Positions 1-5,943 of a DNA stretch of 6,976 bases are shown piece after piece. The notes beneath the pieces are model-generated. The model was given only the letters and a program-made list of their open reading frames with translations, was not told the DNA's origin and did not search any database. This DNA comes from Candidatus Uhrbacteria bacterium. Lineage in GTDB: Bacteria > Patescibacteria > ABY1 > SG8-24 > GWF2-40-263. The stretch is from assembly GCA_016205975.1 (NCBI GenBank), contig JACQSK010000009.1, positions 1 to 6,976 on the forward strand. The letters run 5' to 3'. Position 1 is the first letter of the stretch. Every line of letters begins with the position of its first letter. The translations under genes were made by a program, and so were the position numbers.

Positions 1-2
1 AC

Positions 3-158
3 AGCGACATCGATCGAACGGTGGAACGATCTTCGGGGATCGATGAGATCGGCAACATCCGCCGTGAAAGCGGCAACGATCGCCACGGGCCCGACGATCG
101 GCGTGATCCGGATTTTGGCATCGGTGGCGGAAGCGGTGAAAGGTTTCCGCTCTTCTAG
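3..158 (+). CDS. possible 3' end of an upstream gene (partial, uncertain)
   Basis: A reading frame open from the left edge ends at TAG 156-158 and would give a 51-residue hydrophilic tail rich in Asp, Arg and Gly (for example DEIGNIRRESGNDRHGPDD) that ends in FPLF. It stops 37 bp before the next plus-strand gene, which fits a co-directional operon. I do not recognise it. The assignment is weak because two other frames are also open across this stretch: plus frame 1 (1-189, TGA) and a minus frame from an ATG at 182 to the edge. I prefer this frame for its G-rich first and C-rich third codon positions, and because the minus alternative would leave almost no room for divergent promoters. Positions 1-195 show nothing else that I can identify. 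Confidence 0.3.
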   Translation, partial: SDIDRTVERSSGIDEIGNIRRESGNDRHGPDDRRDPDFGIGGGSGERFPLF

Positions 159-182
159 AAGTGACAGCAACCTCAACCCCAT

Positions 183-186
183 GGAG
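183..186 (+). promoter_or_regulatory. Shine-Dalgarno sequence of the 186-residue gene
   Basis: GGAG lies 9 nt upstream of the ATG at 196. This fixes the start of that gene and is the clearest ribosome binding site in the window. The minus-strand genes lack comparable ones. Confidence 0.65.
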
Positions 187-195
187 TGATAGGCC

Positions 196-756
196 ATGCA
201 GACCAACGACATCCGTCTCCTTCAAGCCAGTGCGTGGTGGAGCGGCGACCTCATGCACGCTCTCGGGATCAACACCTTCGCAGACTACCTCGCAACGATC
301 CCCATGATCCCGGAGCATCTGCTCAAGGGTCATGAGGGCTTGCTGCTGCTGAGTCTGGTCGAGGTGCGCGGCGGACTCGCGATGCGCTGCCGTCTGGCTC
401 GCATCCGTTTTGCCGAGCTCAACTACGACGAGACGACCTTCGTCCCCTGGGACGAACGACACGCCTCGCCGACGGCTCCGTTCTGGGTGCGCCACGATGA
501 CGGCCGGGCTAATCTCGGTCGCTCACCGCCCCTCTGCCGTGAGGAATGCCCTGACGCTCTGCTCGCGGGTACTCCCGACATCGGCGTGGCCGCACTGCTC
601 CATCACGGCATCTCCAACGTCGACCTCCCGGGCTACGTCTGCCGGAGCCACCGCGCCATCTGCGCGCGTCTGGGGTTCGGCCCGCCGCACGTCCTGGACG
701 CCTTCGGCAGCGCACGCCCCTGGCCCGATCACGGCACACTCATCGCGTGCCGCTGA
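196..756 (+). CDS. hypothetical protein, 186 residues, orphan family
   Basis: The frame runs from ATG at 196 to TGA at 754-756, with a Shine-Dalgarno GGAG and a terminator starting 6 nt after the stop, so it looks like a complete and expressed gene. I do not recognise the family. There is no signal peptide and no clear membrane span; the longest apolar stretch (HEGLLLLSLVEV, about 46-57) is too short. The N-terminal third is helical-looking and rich in Trp and Leu. The middle contains FWVRHDDGRANLGR (about 96-109), followed by CREEC with Cys114 and Cys118. Further Cys lie at 149, 156 and 185, so metal binding or disulfides are possible but unproven. Gly-Val-Ala-Ala-Leu-Leu-His-His (130-137) and DLPGY (143-147) look like conserved structural segments. 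It is convergent with the NUDIX-adenosyltransferase gene, so nothing links the two functionally. An alternative frame at 410-883 overlaps it and runs through the terminator; I reject that frame. Confidence 0.7.
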   Translation: MQTNDIRLLQASAWWSGDLMHALGINTFADYLATIPMIPEHLLKGHEGLLLLSLVEVRGGLAMRCRLARIRFAELNYDETTFVPWDERHASPTAPFWVRHDDGRANLGRSPPLCREECPDALLAGTPDIGVAALLHHGISNVDLPGYVCRSHRAICARLGFGPPHVLDAFGSARPWPDHGTLIACR

Positions 757-761
757 CACGC

Positions 762-792
762 ACCCCGCTCGCTCACACGAAGCGGGGTTTTT
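762..792 (+). terminator. rho-independent terminator of the 186-residue gene
   Basis: A seven-pair stem, CCCCGCT (763-769) with AGCGGGG (781-787), encloses an 11-nt loop and is followed by five T residues (788-792). It begins 6 nt after the TGA. The last bases overlap the stop codon of the convergent minus-strand gene. On the minus strand the hairpin lacks a T-run after it, so it should act mainly on the plus strand. Confidence 0.85.
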
Positions 793-1793
793 CAATAGTC
801 CAACCCTTCGCGTGCCTTCACGCCGGAATAAAAATAATGCTTGCGCAAACGCATCTCCGTCACCAGGTGCGCGCGGTCGATGAACGCCTGCGGCGCGTTG
901 CGGCCGGTCAGGACGAGCTCGGTGCGATCGGATTTTGCGTCCAGGAACGCGAGGACGGCTTCCTTGGCAACCATGCCCAGGTCAGTCGTGGAATTGATTT
1001 CATCTAAAACCAGCAGGTCGTATGGGTCCGATTCGACCAATTGCATAGCCTTGGCCAACCCTTCTGCGCCGAGCCGGCGGTCTTCGTCCGTCACAGAAAA
1101 GTCAAACCGCCCGGTCACAGGGTCGATGCGGTCGCGGCCGTAGGCGAACCACGGTACGCCCAGCGTGTCAAGCACGCCGCGTTCCATGTAATGCTCCCCG
1201 CCCTTGTCGAAAAAAATGACCGCCGCTCGCTTCCCCGCTCCCACCGCGCGCACAACCTCTCCGATCGCCGCGGTCGTCTTACCTTTGCCGTTGCCGGTAA
1301 AAAGCTGGATGAGACCGAAGCCTTCACGACCTTTGTTCGATTCGTTCGCTGCAACCACGATGCCCTCATGATCGCGATAGGCTTGAAGCACGTCGCGAGC
1401 GGCATCTTTTGTGTCGGGATGGAACGGCTGCCTGGGATCCCACCAAAAAAAATCAGTGTGTTCCTCAGAGAGAACAATCGGCACCTCACCGAACAACCGG
1501 ACGAGATAATAAATGCCAACGACAGGATGATTCCGAACGTCCCCACCAACTCCCCACAGACCGATGGACAAGGGTGAACCAACACAAAGGGAATCTGGAC
1601 TGAGTCCAAGTTCCTCATGAAGCTCGCGCAGAAGTCCCTCTTGAGGCGTCTCCCCCACCTCCATCCGACCGCCAGGAAATTCAAGAAGCCCTTTAGCATG
1701 CGTGTGATCTTTTTTCCCCGCATCGCGAACCAACAGGATCTCTCCTTTTTGATTTACGAGCACGGCTTTGTTGGCAACAAACTTTTTTTCCAT
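792..1793 (-). CDS. NUDIX hydrolase fused to cob(I)alamin adenosyltransferase (CobO/BtuR/CobA family)
   Basis: This 333-residue protein has two catalytic domains. Residues 1 to about 145 are a NUDIX hydrolase: after EFPGG, the box Gx5Ex7REUxEExGU is perfect at 42-64 (G42, E48, R56-E57, E60-E61, G63). Such enzymes hydrolyse nucleoside diphosphates linked to other moieties, including oxidised dNTPs; the substrate cannot be read from sequence. Residues about 159-333 are a complete CobO-type ATP:corrinoid adenosyltransferase: Walker A GNGKGKTT (167-174), Walker B DLLVLDEI (259-266), LTGRNAP (295-301), VTEM (311-314) and the typical end KHYFYSGVKAREGLDY. This family transfers adenosyl from ATP to Co(I) corrinoid to make adenosylcobalamin. 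The linker (about 146-158) is short and polar. There is no signal peptide, so it should be cytosolic. It follows nrdJ, whose product uses adenosylcobalamin, with 147 bp and a terminator between. ATG 1793 is the only start after an in-frame TGA at 1803-1805. There is no good Shine-Dalgarno. Domain calls are secure; joint function is inferred. Confidence 0.93.
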   Translation of the reverse strand: MEKKFVANKAVLVNQKGEILLVRDAGKKDHTHAKGLLEFPGGRMEVGETPQEGLLRELHEELGLSPDSLCVGSPLSIGLWGVGGDVRNHPVVGIYYLVRLFGEVPIVLSEEHTDFFWWDPRQPFHPDTKDAARDVLQAYRDHEGIVVAANESNKGREGFGLIQLFTGNGKGKTTAAIGEVVRAVGAGKRAAVIFFDKGGEHYMERGVLDTLGVPWFAYGRDRIDPVTGRFDFSVTDEDRRLGAEGLAKAMQLVESDPYDLLVLDEINSTTDLGMVAKEAVLAFLDAKSDRTELVLTGRNAPQAFIDRAHLVTEMRLRKHYFYSGVKAREGLDY

Positions 1794-1801
1794 ACTCGGC
1801 C

Positions 1802-1810
1802 ATCATACCA
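1802..1810 (-). promoter_or_regulatory. candidate extended -10 promoter of the NUDIX-adenosyltransferase gene
   Basis: The minus strand reads TGGTATGAT, a TGn extended -10 joined to TATGAT, ending 8 nt before the ATG at 1793. A start point about 7 nt downstream would fall at roughly 1795, giving a leader of about 2 nt. No convincing -35 is seen at 16-18 bp. Sequence match only. Confidence 0.4.
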
Positions 1811-1903
1811 GACGACGTACTTTGCACCATTTGGTTAAAAATTCGTCGCGCATGTGAACGATCGCTTTCGCTCATTAAAGCACATGGTCATGGGACGAAT
1901 TTC

Positions 1904-1927
1904 AAAAGCGGAGGCAGTGGCCTCCGC
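1904..1927 (-). terminator. rho-independent terminator of nrdJ
   Basis: On the minus strand, GCGGAGGC, a CACT loop and GCCTCCGC form a perfect 8-bp GC-rich stem (1908-1927) followed by TTTT (1907-1904). It starts 13 bp after the nrdJ TAA (1943-1941). It should largely uncouple nrdJ from the downstream fusion gene. Confidence 0.85.
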
Positions 1928-1940
1928 CTATAAATACATC

Positions 1941-4900
1941 TTAACTGCACCCACTCGTCCCTCCGCAATTCAAACACTTATAGCACGCCGCGTTTCGGAC
2001 CATGATGGAACCGCACGTATCGCAGGCCGGGGCGTCGGATTGGTTGTCGAAGGTTTTGGTGTGAGAAGGCTTGGTCTGGAAAAGATTCGGTTGGTTCTCT
2101 GTTTTCTCCGTTGTATGCGCGTTCGTGGCTGCACCCAAGCTTCCGCCAGAGGCGGATCCTCCTTCGGAGGAGAAGCCTGGGACTACCGATCGCGTCTCGT
2201 CATTCGCTTCTTCCGTTACATTGATGCCCACCGCCAACTGGCTCTCGCGCGGCAAAAACTTAAACGCAAGCCAACGGAAGATATAGTCGATGATGGACTT
2301 GGCGATGCGGATCTGCGGGTTGTTCGTGTAGCCTGAAGGCTCAAAACGCATGTGCACAAACTTGTTTACGAGGACCTCCAGCGGCACGCCGTACTGAAGA
2401 CCGATCGACACGGCCGTGGCAAAAGCGTCCATGAGGCCCGAGATCACCGACCCCTCCTTGGACATGGTCATGAAGAGTTCTCCCGGCGTGCCGTCGTCGT
2501 AGAGTCCGACGGTGATGTAGCCCTCGTGGTTGCCCACGGCAAACTTGTGCGTGACCGCGCGGCGCTCATCCGGCAGGCGCCGGCGCCTCAGCTTCAAGTC
2601 TTCCTTTGTCTCCTTTTGCGCTCCTTTGTCCTCCTTTGCGCTCTCGTTCTGCTTCTTCGCGTCCGATTCCTTCGATGTGGTCAGCGCTTGCTGTCGCTTG
2701 GAGCCGTCGCGATAAATGGCGATCGCTTTGAGCCCAAGCTTCCATCCGGTCATGTACACCTTGGCGATGTCCTCGACGGTGGCGTCATGGGGCATATTCA
2801 CCGTTTTGGAAATCGCGCCCGAGATAAACGGCTGCACCGCGGCCATCATGCGGACGTGTCCCATGTAGTGAATGGTGCGCGTGCCATGCGCGGCCTTAAA
2901 CGCGCAGTCGAACACGGAAAGATGCTCGGGCTTCAAGTGCGGCGCACCCTCGATGGTGTCGACTTTTTCGATGTGCGCCAGAATCTCATCACGCTCGGTC
3001 TGCGTGTAGCCAAGTCGCGTGAGCGCCTCCGGCACGGTCTGGTTGACGATCTTCAACATTCCTCCGCCCACCAGCCACTTGTATTTCACAAGCGCGATAT
3101 CGGGTTCCACGCCCGTGGTGTCGCAGTCCATGAGGAAAGAAATCGTGCCGGTTGGGGCGATGACAGAAATCTGGGCGTTACGCAGTCCGAACGCGCTGCC
3201 GTGCTCGACCGTGTTGTCCCACGCCTTACGCGACTCGGTGAGCAGATCCGCGGGTACGCCATGGCCATCCAGTTGATACGCCGCGTCGCGGTGCATGCGC
3301 ATCACGTTCAAGCAGGGCTCTTCATTCATCTTGTACCCGGCAAACGATCCGACCTTTTCGGCGATCTTGGCGGACTGGTAGTAGCAGTGGCCGCTCTGGA
3401 GGCTTGAGATAGCGCCGGCCAAATTGCGCCCTTCATCCGAATCGTAAGCCAACCCACGGCTCATGAGCAGCGCTCCCAGATTCGCGTAGCCGATGCCCAG
3501 CGGCCGATAGTCAAAGCTGTTTTGTTCGATGGCCGGCGTCGGGTACACCGAGTTGCCAACGATAATCTCCATGGCCGTGATGATGACCTCGTTGGCTTTT
3601 TTGAACGCCTCCACGTCAAACACCATCTCGCCGTCCACCTCATGACGGAAGCGCATAAGGTTCAAGCTCGCGAGGTTGCACGCGCTGTCGTTCAAGAACA
3701 TGTACTCGCTGCAAGGATTGGATGCGTAGATGCGGTCGGTATTCTTGCTCGTATGCCAGTCGTTGATGATGGTGTCGTACTGGATTCCTGGATCCCCGCA
3801 CTGCCAGGCGGCGTCGGCCATCAGGTGCATGAGCTCGCGCGCCTTCCACGTCTTCACCGGCGTACCCGTAATCACCGCGTGGGTCGTCCATTCGCTGTCC
3901 TGCTCAACCGCATTCATGAACTCGTCGGTCACGCGCACGGAATTATTCGCGTTTTGGAAAAAGATCGAGCCGTACGCGTCGCCGTCCAAGGAAGAATCAT
4001 ATCCAGCATCAATAAGCGCCCAGGCTTTCTTTTCCTCTTTGACCTTGCAGGTGATGAAGTCGTCGATGTCCGGATGGTCAATGTCCAAAATGACCATCTT
4101 GGCCGCGCGGCGCGTTTTGCCGCCGCTCTTGATCACACCCGCAAACGCGTCCAACCCTTTCATGAATGATACCGGCCCTGACGCCTTGCCGTTGCTTCCG
4201 CCCAAGTACTCATGCTTGGAACGCAGGCGCGACAGGTTTGAGCCCGTCCCTGACCCGCCCTTGAACAGCGTCCCTTCGGTGACGCACAGATTCAAGATGG
4301 AACGCATGTCGTCATCCACGGAGTTGATAAAACAGGCGGAGCACTGCTGCGGACGCGGCGTGCCGACGTTGAACCACACGGGAGAATTGAACGCGGCCAT
4401 TTGGTTCACGAGGATGTGATGCAGCTCATCGTCAAACGCCTGGGCGTCTTCCGCGCTCTGAAAATACCCATCCTTGCGTCCCCAGTTGGCGATCGTCTTG
4501 GCTACACGCCCAACGAGCTGGCGCATCGAGTACTCGCGGTCGTCTTTCCCCACGGTGCCGAAAAAGTATTTTGAAACAATGATGTTGGTCGCGGTCTGAC
4601 TGTAAAACTTGGGAACCTCCACACCTTTTTGTTCGAACACCACTTTGCCTTTCGAGTCCGTGATCACCGCGTCGCGCGTTTCCCATTCGATCAGATCATA
4701 CGGATGCGCCTCGGGACGGGTAAAGAAACGCTCGACGGTTATGCCGTGGCCATACTTCTCGGTCGGCTCCCCTGCGCCGCGCGAGCGATACTGGATGTAA
4801 CGCTTGGCAACCTGAGGAAGATTGTTGTCCACCAGCGTGACGCAGACGCACTCACGGATGTCGGCGTAGGTGGGAATGGTGTGGCCGTCAAACTGGTGCG

Positions 4901-5132
4901 TGAGCCGACTCAAAACCTGCGCGCCGATCTTGAGCACAAGCACCGGCTTGTTCATCCCCGACTCTTCCATCACCTTCCCCAGCGAGCGCAGAAGCTTCTC
5001 GCGATCAAACGGCTGTTCCTGGCCGTTGCGTTTCTGTACAGCTTTCACCGACGTCATAAACTGCCAGACGGCTTCTGAAACAGCTTGGGCATCTTGCACT
5101 CGGGACGGAGACTGGACTTGCGTGGTGGACAT
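1941..5132 (-). CDS. nrdJ: adenosylcobalamin-dependent (class II) ribonucleoside-diphosphate reductase NrdJ
   Basis: This 1063-residue enzyme reduces ribonucleotides to deoxyribonucleotides using a thiyl radical made from adenosylcobalamin, so it needs neither a small radical subunit nor oxygen. From the ATG at 5132, an N-terminal ATP-cone (about 28-120, VQKRNGQEQPFDREKL) suggests allosteric activity control. The barrel carries all catalytic landmarks: Cys264 in QCSACF, NPCSEY with the radical Cys474 and Glu476, and Cys485 in SACNLASLNL. A charged Lys/Glu linker (about 820-845) leads to a TSCPD-type domain (RRRLPDERRAVTHKF onward). A Gly/Ser linker follows, then a Cys-rich tail with Cys1037, 1040, 1050, 1053, 1056 and 1062, which normally relays electrons to the active site. 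No frameshift or intein is seen. A TTG at 5180 would add 16 residues, but neither start has a clear Shine-Dalgarno; I prefer the ATG because the extra residues do not look conserved. It has its own promoter, two NrdR-like boxes and a terminator. Confidence 0.97.
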   Translation of the reverse strand: MSTTQVQSPSRVQDAQAVSEAVWQFMTSVKAVQKRNGQEQPFDREKLLRSLGKVMEESGMNKPVLVLKIGAQVLSRLTHQFDGHTIPTYADIRECVCVTLVDNNLPQVAKRYIQYRSRGAGEPTEKYGHGITVERFFTRPEAHPYDLIEWETRDAVITDSKGKVVFEQKGVEVPKFYSQTATNIIVSKYFFGTVGKDDREYSMRQLVGRVAKTIANWGRKDGYFQSAEDAQAFDDELHHILVNQMAAFNSPVWFNVGTPRPQQCSACFINSVDDDMRSILNLCVTEGTLFKGGSGTGSNLSRLRSKHEYLGGSNGKASGPVSFMKGLDAFAGVIKSGGKTRRAAKMVILDIDHPDIDDFITCKVKEEKKAWALIDAGYDSSLDGDAYGSIFFQNANNSVRVTDEFMNAVEQDSEWTTHAVITGTPVKTWKARELMHLMADAAWQCGDPGIQYDTIINDWHTSKNTDRIYASNPCSEYMFLNDSACNLASLNLMRFRHEVDGEMVFDVEAFKKANEVIITAMEIIVGNSVYPTPAIEQNSFDYRPLGIGYANLGALLMSRGLAYDSDEGRNLAGAISSLQSGHCYYQSAKIAEKVGSFAGYKMNEEPCLNVMRMHRDAAYQLDGHGVPADLLTESRKAWDNTVEHGSAFGLRNAQISVIAPTGTISFLMDCDTTGVEPDIALVKYKWLVGGGMLKIVNQTVPEALTRLGYTQTERDEILAHIEKVDTIEGAPHLKPEHLSVFDCAFKAAHGTRTIHYMGHVRMMAAVQPFISGAISKTVNMPHDATVEDIAKVYMTGWKLGLKAIAIYRDGSKRQQALTTSKESDAKKQNESAKEDKGAQKETKEDLKLRRRRLPDERRAVTHKFAVGNHEGYITVGLYDDGTPGELFMTMSKEGSVISGLMDAFATAVSIGLQYGVPLEVLVNKFVHMRFEPSGYTNNPQIRIAKSIIDYIFRWLAFKFLPRESQLAVGINVTEEANDETRSVVPGFSSEGGSASGGSLGAATNAHTTEKTENQPNLFQTKPSHTKTFDNQSDAPACDTCGSIMVRNAACYKCLNCGGTSGCS
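2142..2171. repeat. pair of abutting 15-bp palindromes inside nrdJ (REP-like)
   Basis: TCCGCCAGAGGCGGA (2142-2156) and TCCTCCTTCGGAGGA (2157-2171) each form a perfect 6-bp stem with a 3-nt loop and sit directly side by side. Together they are exactly 30 bp, ten codons in frame, and encode SSEGGSASGG in the linker between the TSCPD domain and the Cys-rich tail. The pattern suggests an inserted palindromic repeat, but a linker rich in Gly and Ser codons could give similar stems by chance. Confidence 0.5.
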
Positions 5133-5213
5133 AGGACGCAGTGAAGGAAAAGGATGAGTTAGGGAGCGCAGAAATCTCAAAGAGATAAAAAGAAGATCCT
5201 ATACTGGGATCAA

Positions 5214-5227
5214 CTTCCTCCTGGAAG
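5214..5227 (-). other. small hairpin with AGGAGG in the nrdJ leader
   Basis: On the minus strand CTTCC, a 4-nt loop and GGAAG form a short inverted repeat. The string AGGAGG (5222-5217) spans the loop and 3' arm. It resembles a strong Shine-Dalgarno, yet the only start nearby is a TTG at 5213, 3 nt away, which opens a four-codon frame ending at TAG 5201-5199. Its role, if any, is unknown. Confidence 0.3.
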
Positions 5228-5260
5228 GGTCGAAGCACCACAGAGCCCACTTCCCCACGA

Positions 5261-5276
5261 ACACTATATCTTGTGG
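5261..5276. promoter_or_regulatory. NrdR box 1 (downstream of nrdJ start point)
   Basis: On the minus strand CCACAAGATATAGTGT matches the published NrdR-box consensus acaCwAtATaTwGtgt at 14 of 16 positions, including the whole C-w-A/T-w-G core. With the promoter at 5286-5314, it would cover about +3 to +18 of the transcript, a place where a bound repressor blocks initiation. Confidence 0.8.
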
Positions 5277-5285
5277 TATGACTCT

Positions 5286-5314
5286 ATTTTAGACCACTAC
5301 ATATTGATCGTCAA
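5286..5314 (-). promoter_or_regulatory. sigma70-type promoter of nrdJ
   Basis: The minus strand carries TTGACG (-35, 5314-5309), a 17-bp spacer, and TAAAAT (-10, 5291-5286). The expected start point is near 5279, giving a leader of about 147 nt to the ATG at 5132. This is the best promoter match in the window, and its NrdR boxes support it independently. Confidence 0.8.
5294..5309. promoter_or_regulatory. NrdR box 2 (in the -35/-10 spacer)
   Basis: On the minus strand GATCAATATGTAGTGG matches acaCwAtATaTwGtgt at 11 of 16 positions, with the core CAAtAT.TAG intact. It lies 33 bp from box 1 (start to start), about three helical turns, which is the spacing known for paired NrdR sites. It fills the promoter spacer. 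Confidence 0.75.
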
Positions 5315-5359
5315 AGAGTCAGTTATCCACTTTTTTTCACGACACGTCCCACCTACGCG

Positions 5360-5923
5360 CTACAGGCCAAGACTCAAATTGATGGAAGAAACAGCCTGTT
5401 TCAGCCTGAAATCAACCGGGATCGCCTTACGGCCTCCCGCGCGGTCCTCATAGGCCAGTGCGCCATACTTCAGACCATACTCATACACGTCACGGGTGAC
5501 CTTCACGTCCTGCAAGCAGTAGTCCTTAATCTTCTGAATCTCTCCCTGCTTCCACCACTCGACCGCCTGGAGCCCGTGCCCGGACTTCCCTACCCCCAGG
5601 CACGTCTGCGCCACATGGTCGAGCTTTAGCCGGAAGCCGAGCGTTTTGTGGATCTCCTCAAGAATGTCCAGCTGCGGAAGCCTCCCCAGGTCTCCCGGGT
5701 AGTAGTTGTTGAGGATCGGCACGTCAAAGGAACGAGAGTTGTAACCGATCAAACGGTCGGCGCGCTCCAGCCGGCTCCAGAGTTTTGGGAGCTCCGCTTC
5801 CTCGTAGCAGGCAAACTCATCCGTCTCATAAAAATACACGCCCACCACGGAGACGCGCATCTGCTTGTAATCAAATCCCGCAGCCGACTGCGTTTCGATA
5901 TCGAACACGACTTCTTTAGACAT
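5360..5923 (-). CDS. predicted DEDDy-type 3'-5' exonuclease / RNase H-like protein
   Basis: This 187-residue protein shows the three exonuclease motifs of the DEDDy superfamily: FDIET with Asp8 and Glu10 (Exo I), LIGYNSRSFDVPIL with Asp67 (Exo II), and YCLQD with Tyr135 and Asp139 (Exo III). These acidic residues bind two metal ions that cleave nucleotides from a 3' end. The size and the order FDIET, GYN..FD, LDHVAQTCLG, YCLQDV resemble stand-alone RNase H-like proteins (the YprB-like group) rather than a polymerase proofreading domain. There is no signal peptide or extra domain, so it should be a cytosolic nuclease; DNA or RNA as substrate cannot be decided. It starts 20 bp after the methyltransferase stop, so an operon is likely. 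There is no Shine-Dalgarno, but a TATACT (5939-5934) lies 10 nt before the ATG. It stops at TAG, 45 bp before the nrdJ -35 element, with no obvious terminator, so some readthrough into nrdJ is possible. Confidence 0.88.
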   Translation of the reverse strand: MSKEVVFDIETQSAAGFDYKQMRVSVVGVYFYETDEFACYEEAELPKLWSRLERADRLIGYNSRSFDVPILNNYYPGDLGRLPQLDILEEIHKTLGFRLKLDHVAQTCLGVGKSGHGLQAVEWWKQGEIQKIKDYCLQDVKVTRDVYEYGLKYGALAYEDRAGGRKAIPVDFRLKQAVSSINLSLGL

Positions 5924-5933
5924 AACAGACGAA

Positions 5934-5939
5934 AGTATA
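5934..5939 (-). promoter_or_regulatory. possible -10 element upstream of the exonuclease gene
   Basis: TATACT on the minus strand lies 10 nt before the ATG at 5923, in the 20-bp gap after the methyltransferase gene. No good -35 is visible. If used, the mRNA would have a leader of about 4 nt. Confidence 0.2.
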
Positions 5940-5943
5940 ACCC

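Noticed and set aside
410..883. Long plus-strand frame overlapping the 186-residue gene.
   Set aside because: It is Ser/Thr/Arg/Pro-rich, typical of a shifted frame in GC-rich DNA. It lacks a Shine-Dalgarno, and it crosses the terminator and runs into the opposite gene.
1908..1927. GCCACTG, a motif known from cobalamin riboswitches, appears between nrdJ and the adenosyltransferase gene.
   Set aside because: It is formed by the arms and loop of the nrdJ terminator hairpin. There is no B12-box sequence, and the 147-bp gap is too short for a full cobalamin riboswitch plus promoter.
2352..3407. 351-codon plus-strand frame antisense to nrdJ.
   Set aside because: It lies wholly within nrdJ, whose motifs are unmistakable. 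The His/Arg/Val-rich composition is that of an antisense shadow.
1941..5132. Intein within nrdJ, a common host gene for inteins.
   Set aside because: All catalytic motifs are continuous at normal spacing and no splicing-domain sequence interrupts them.
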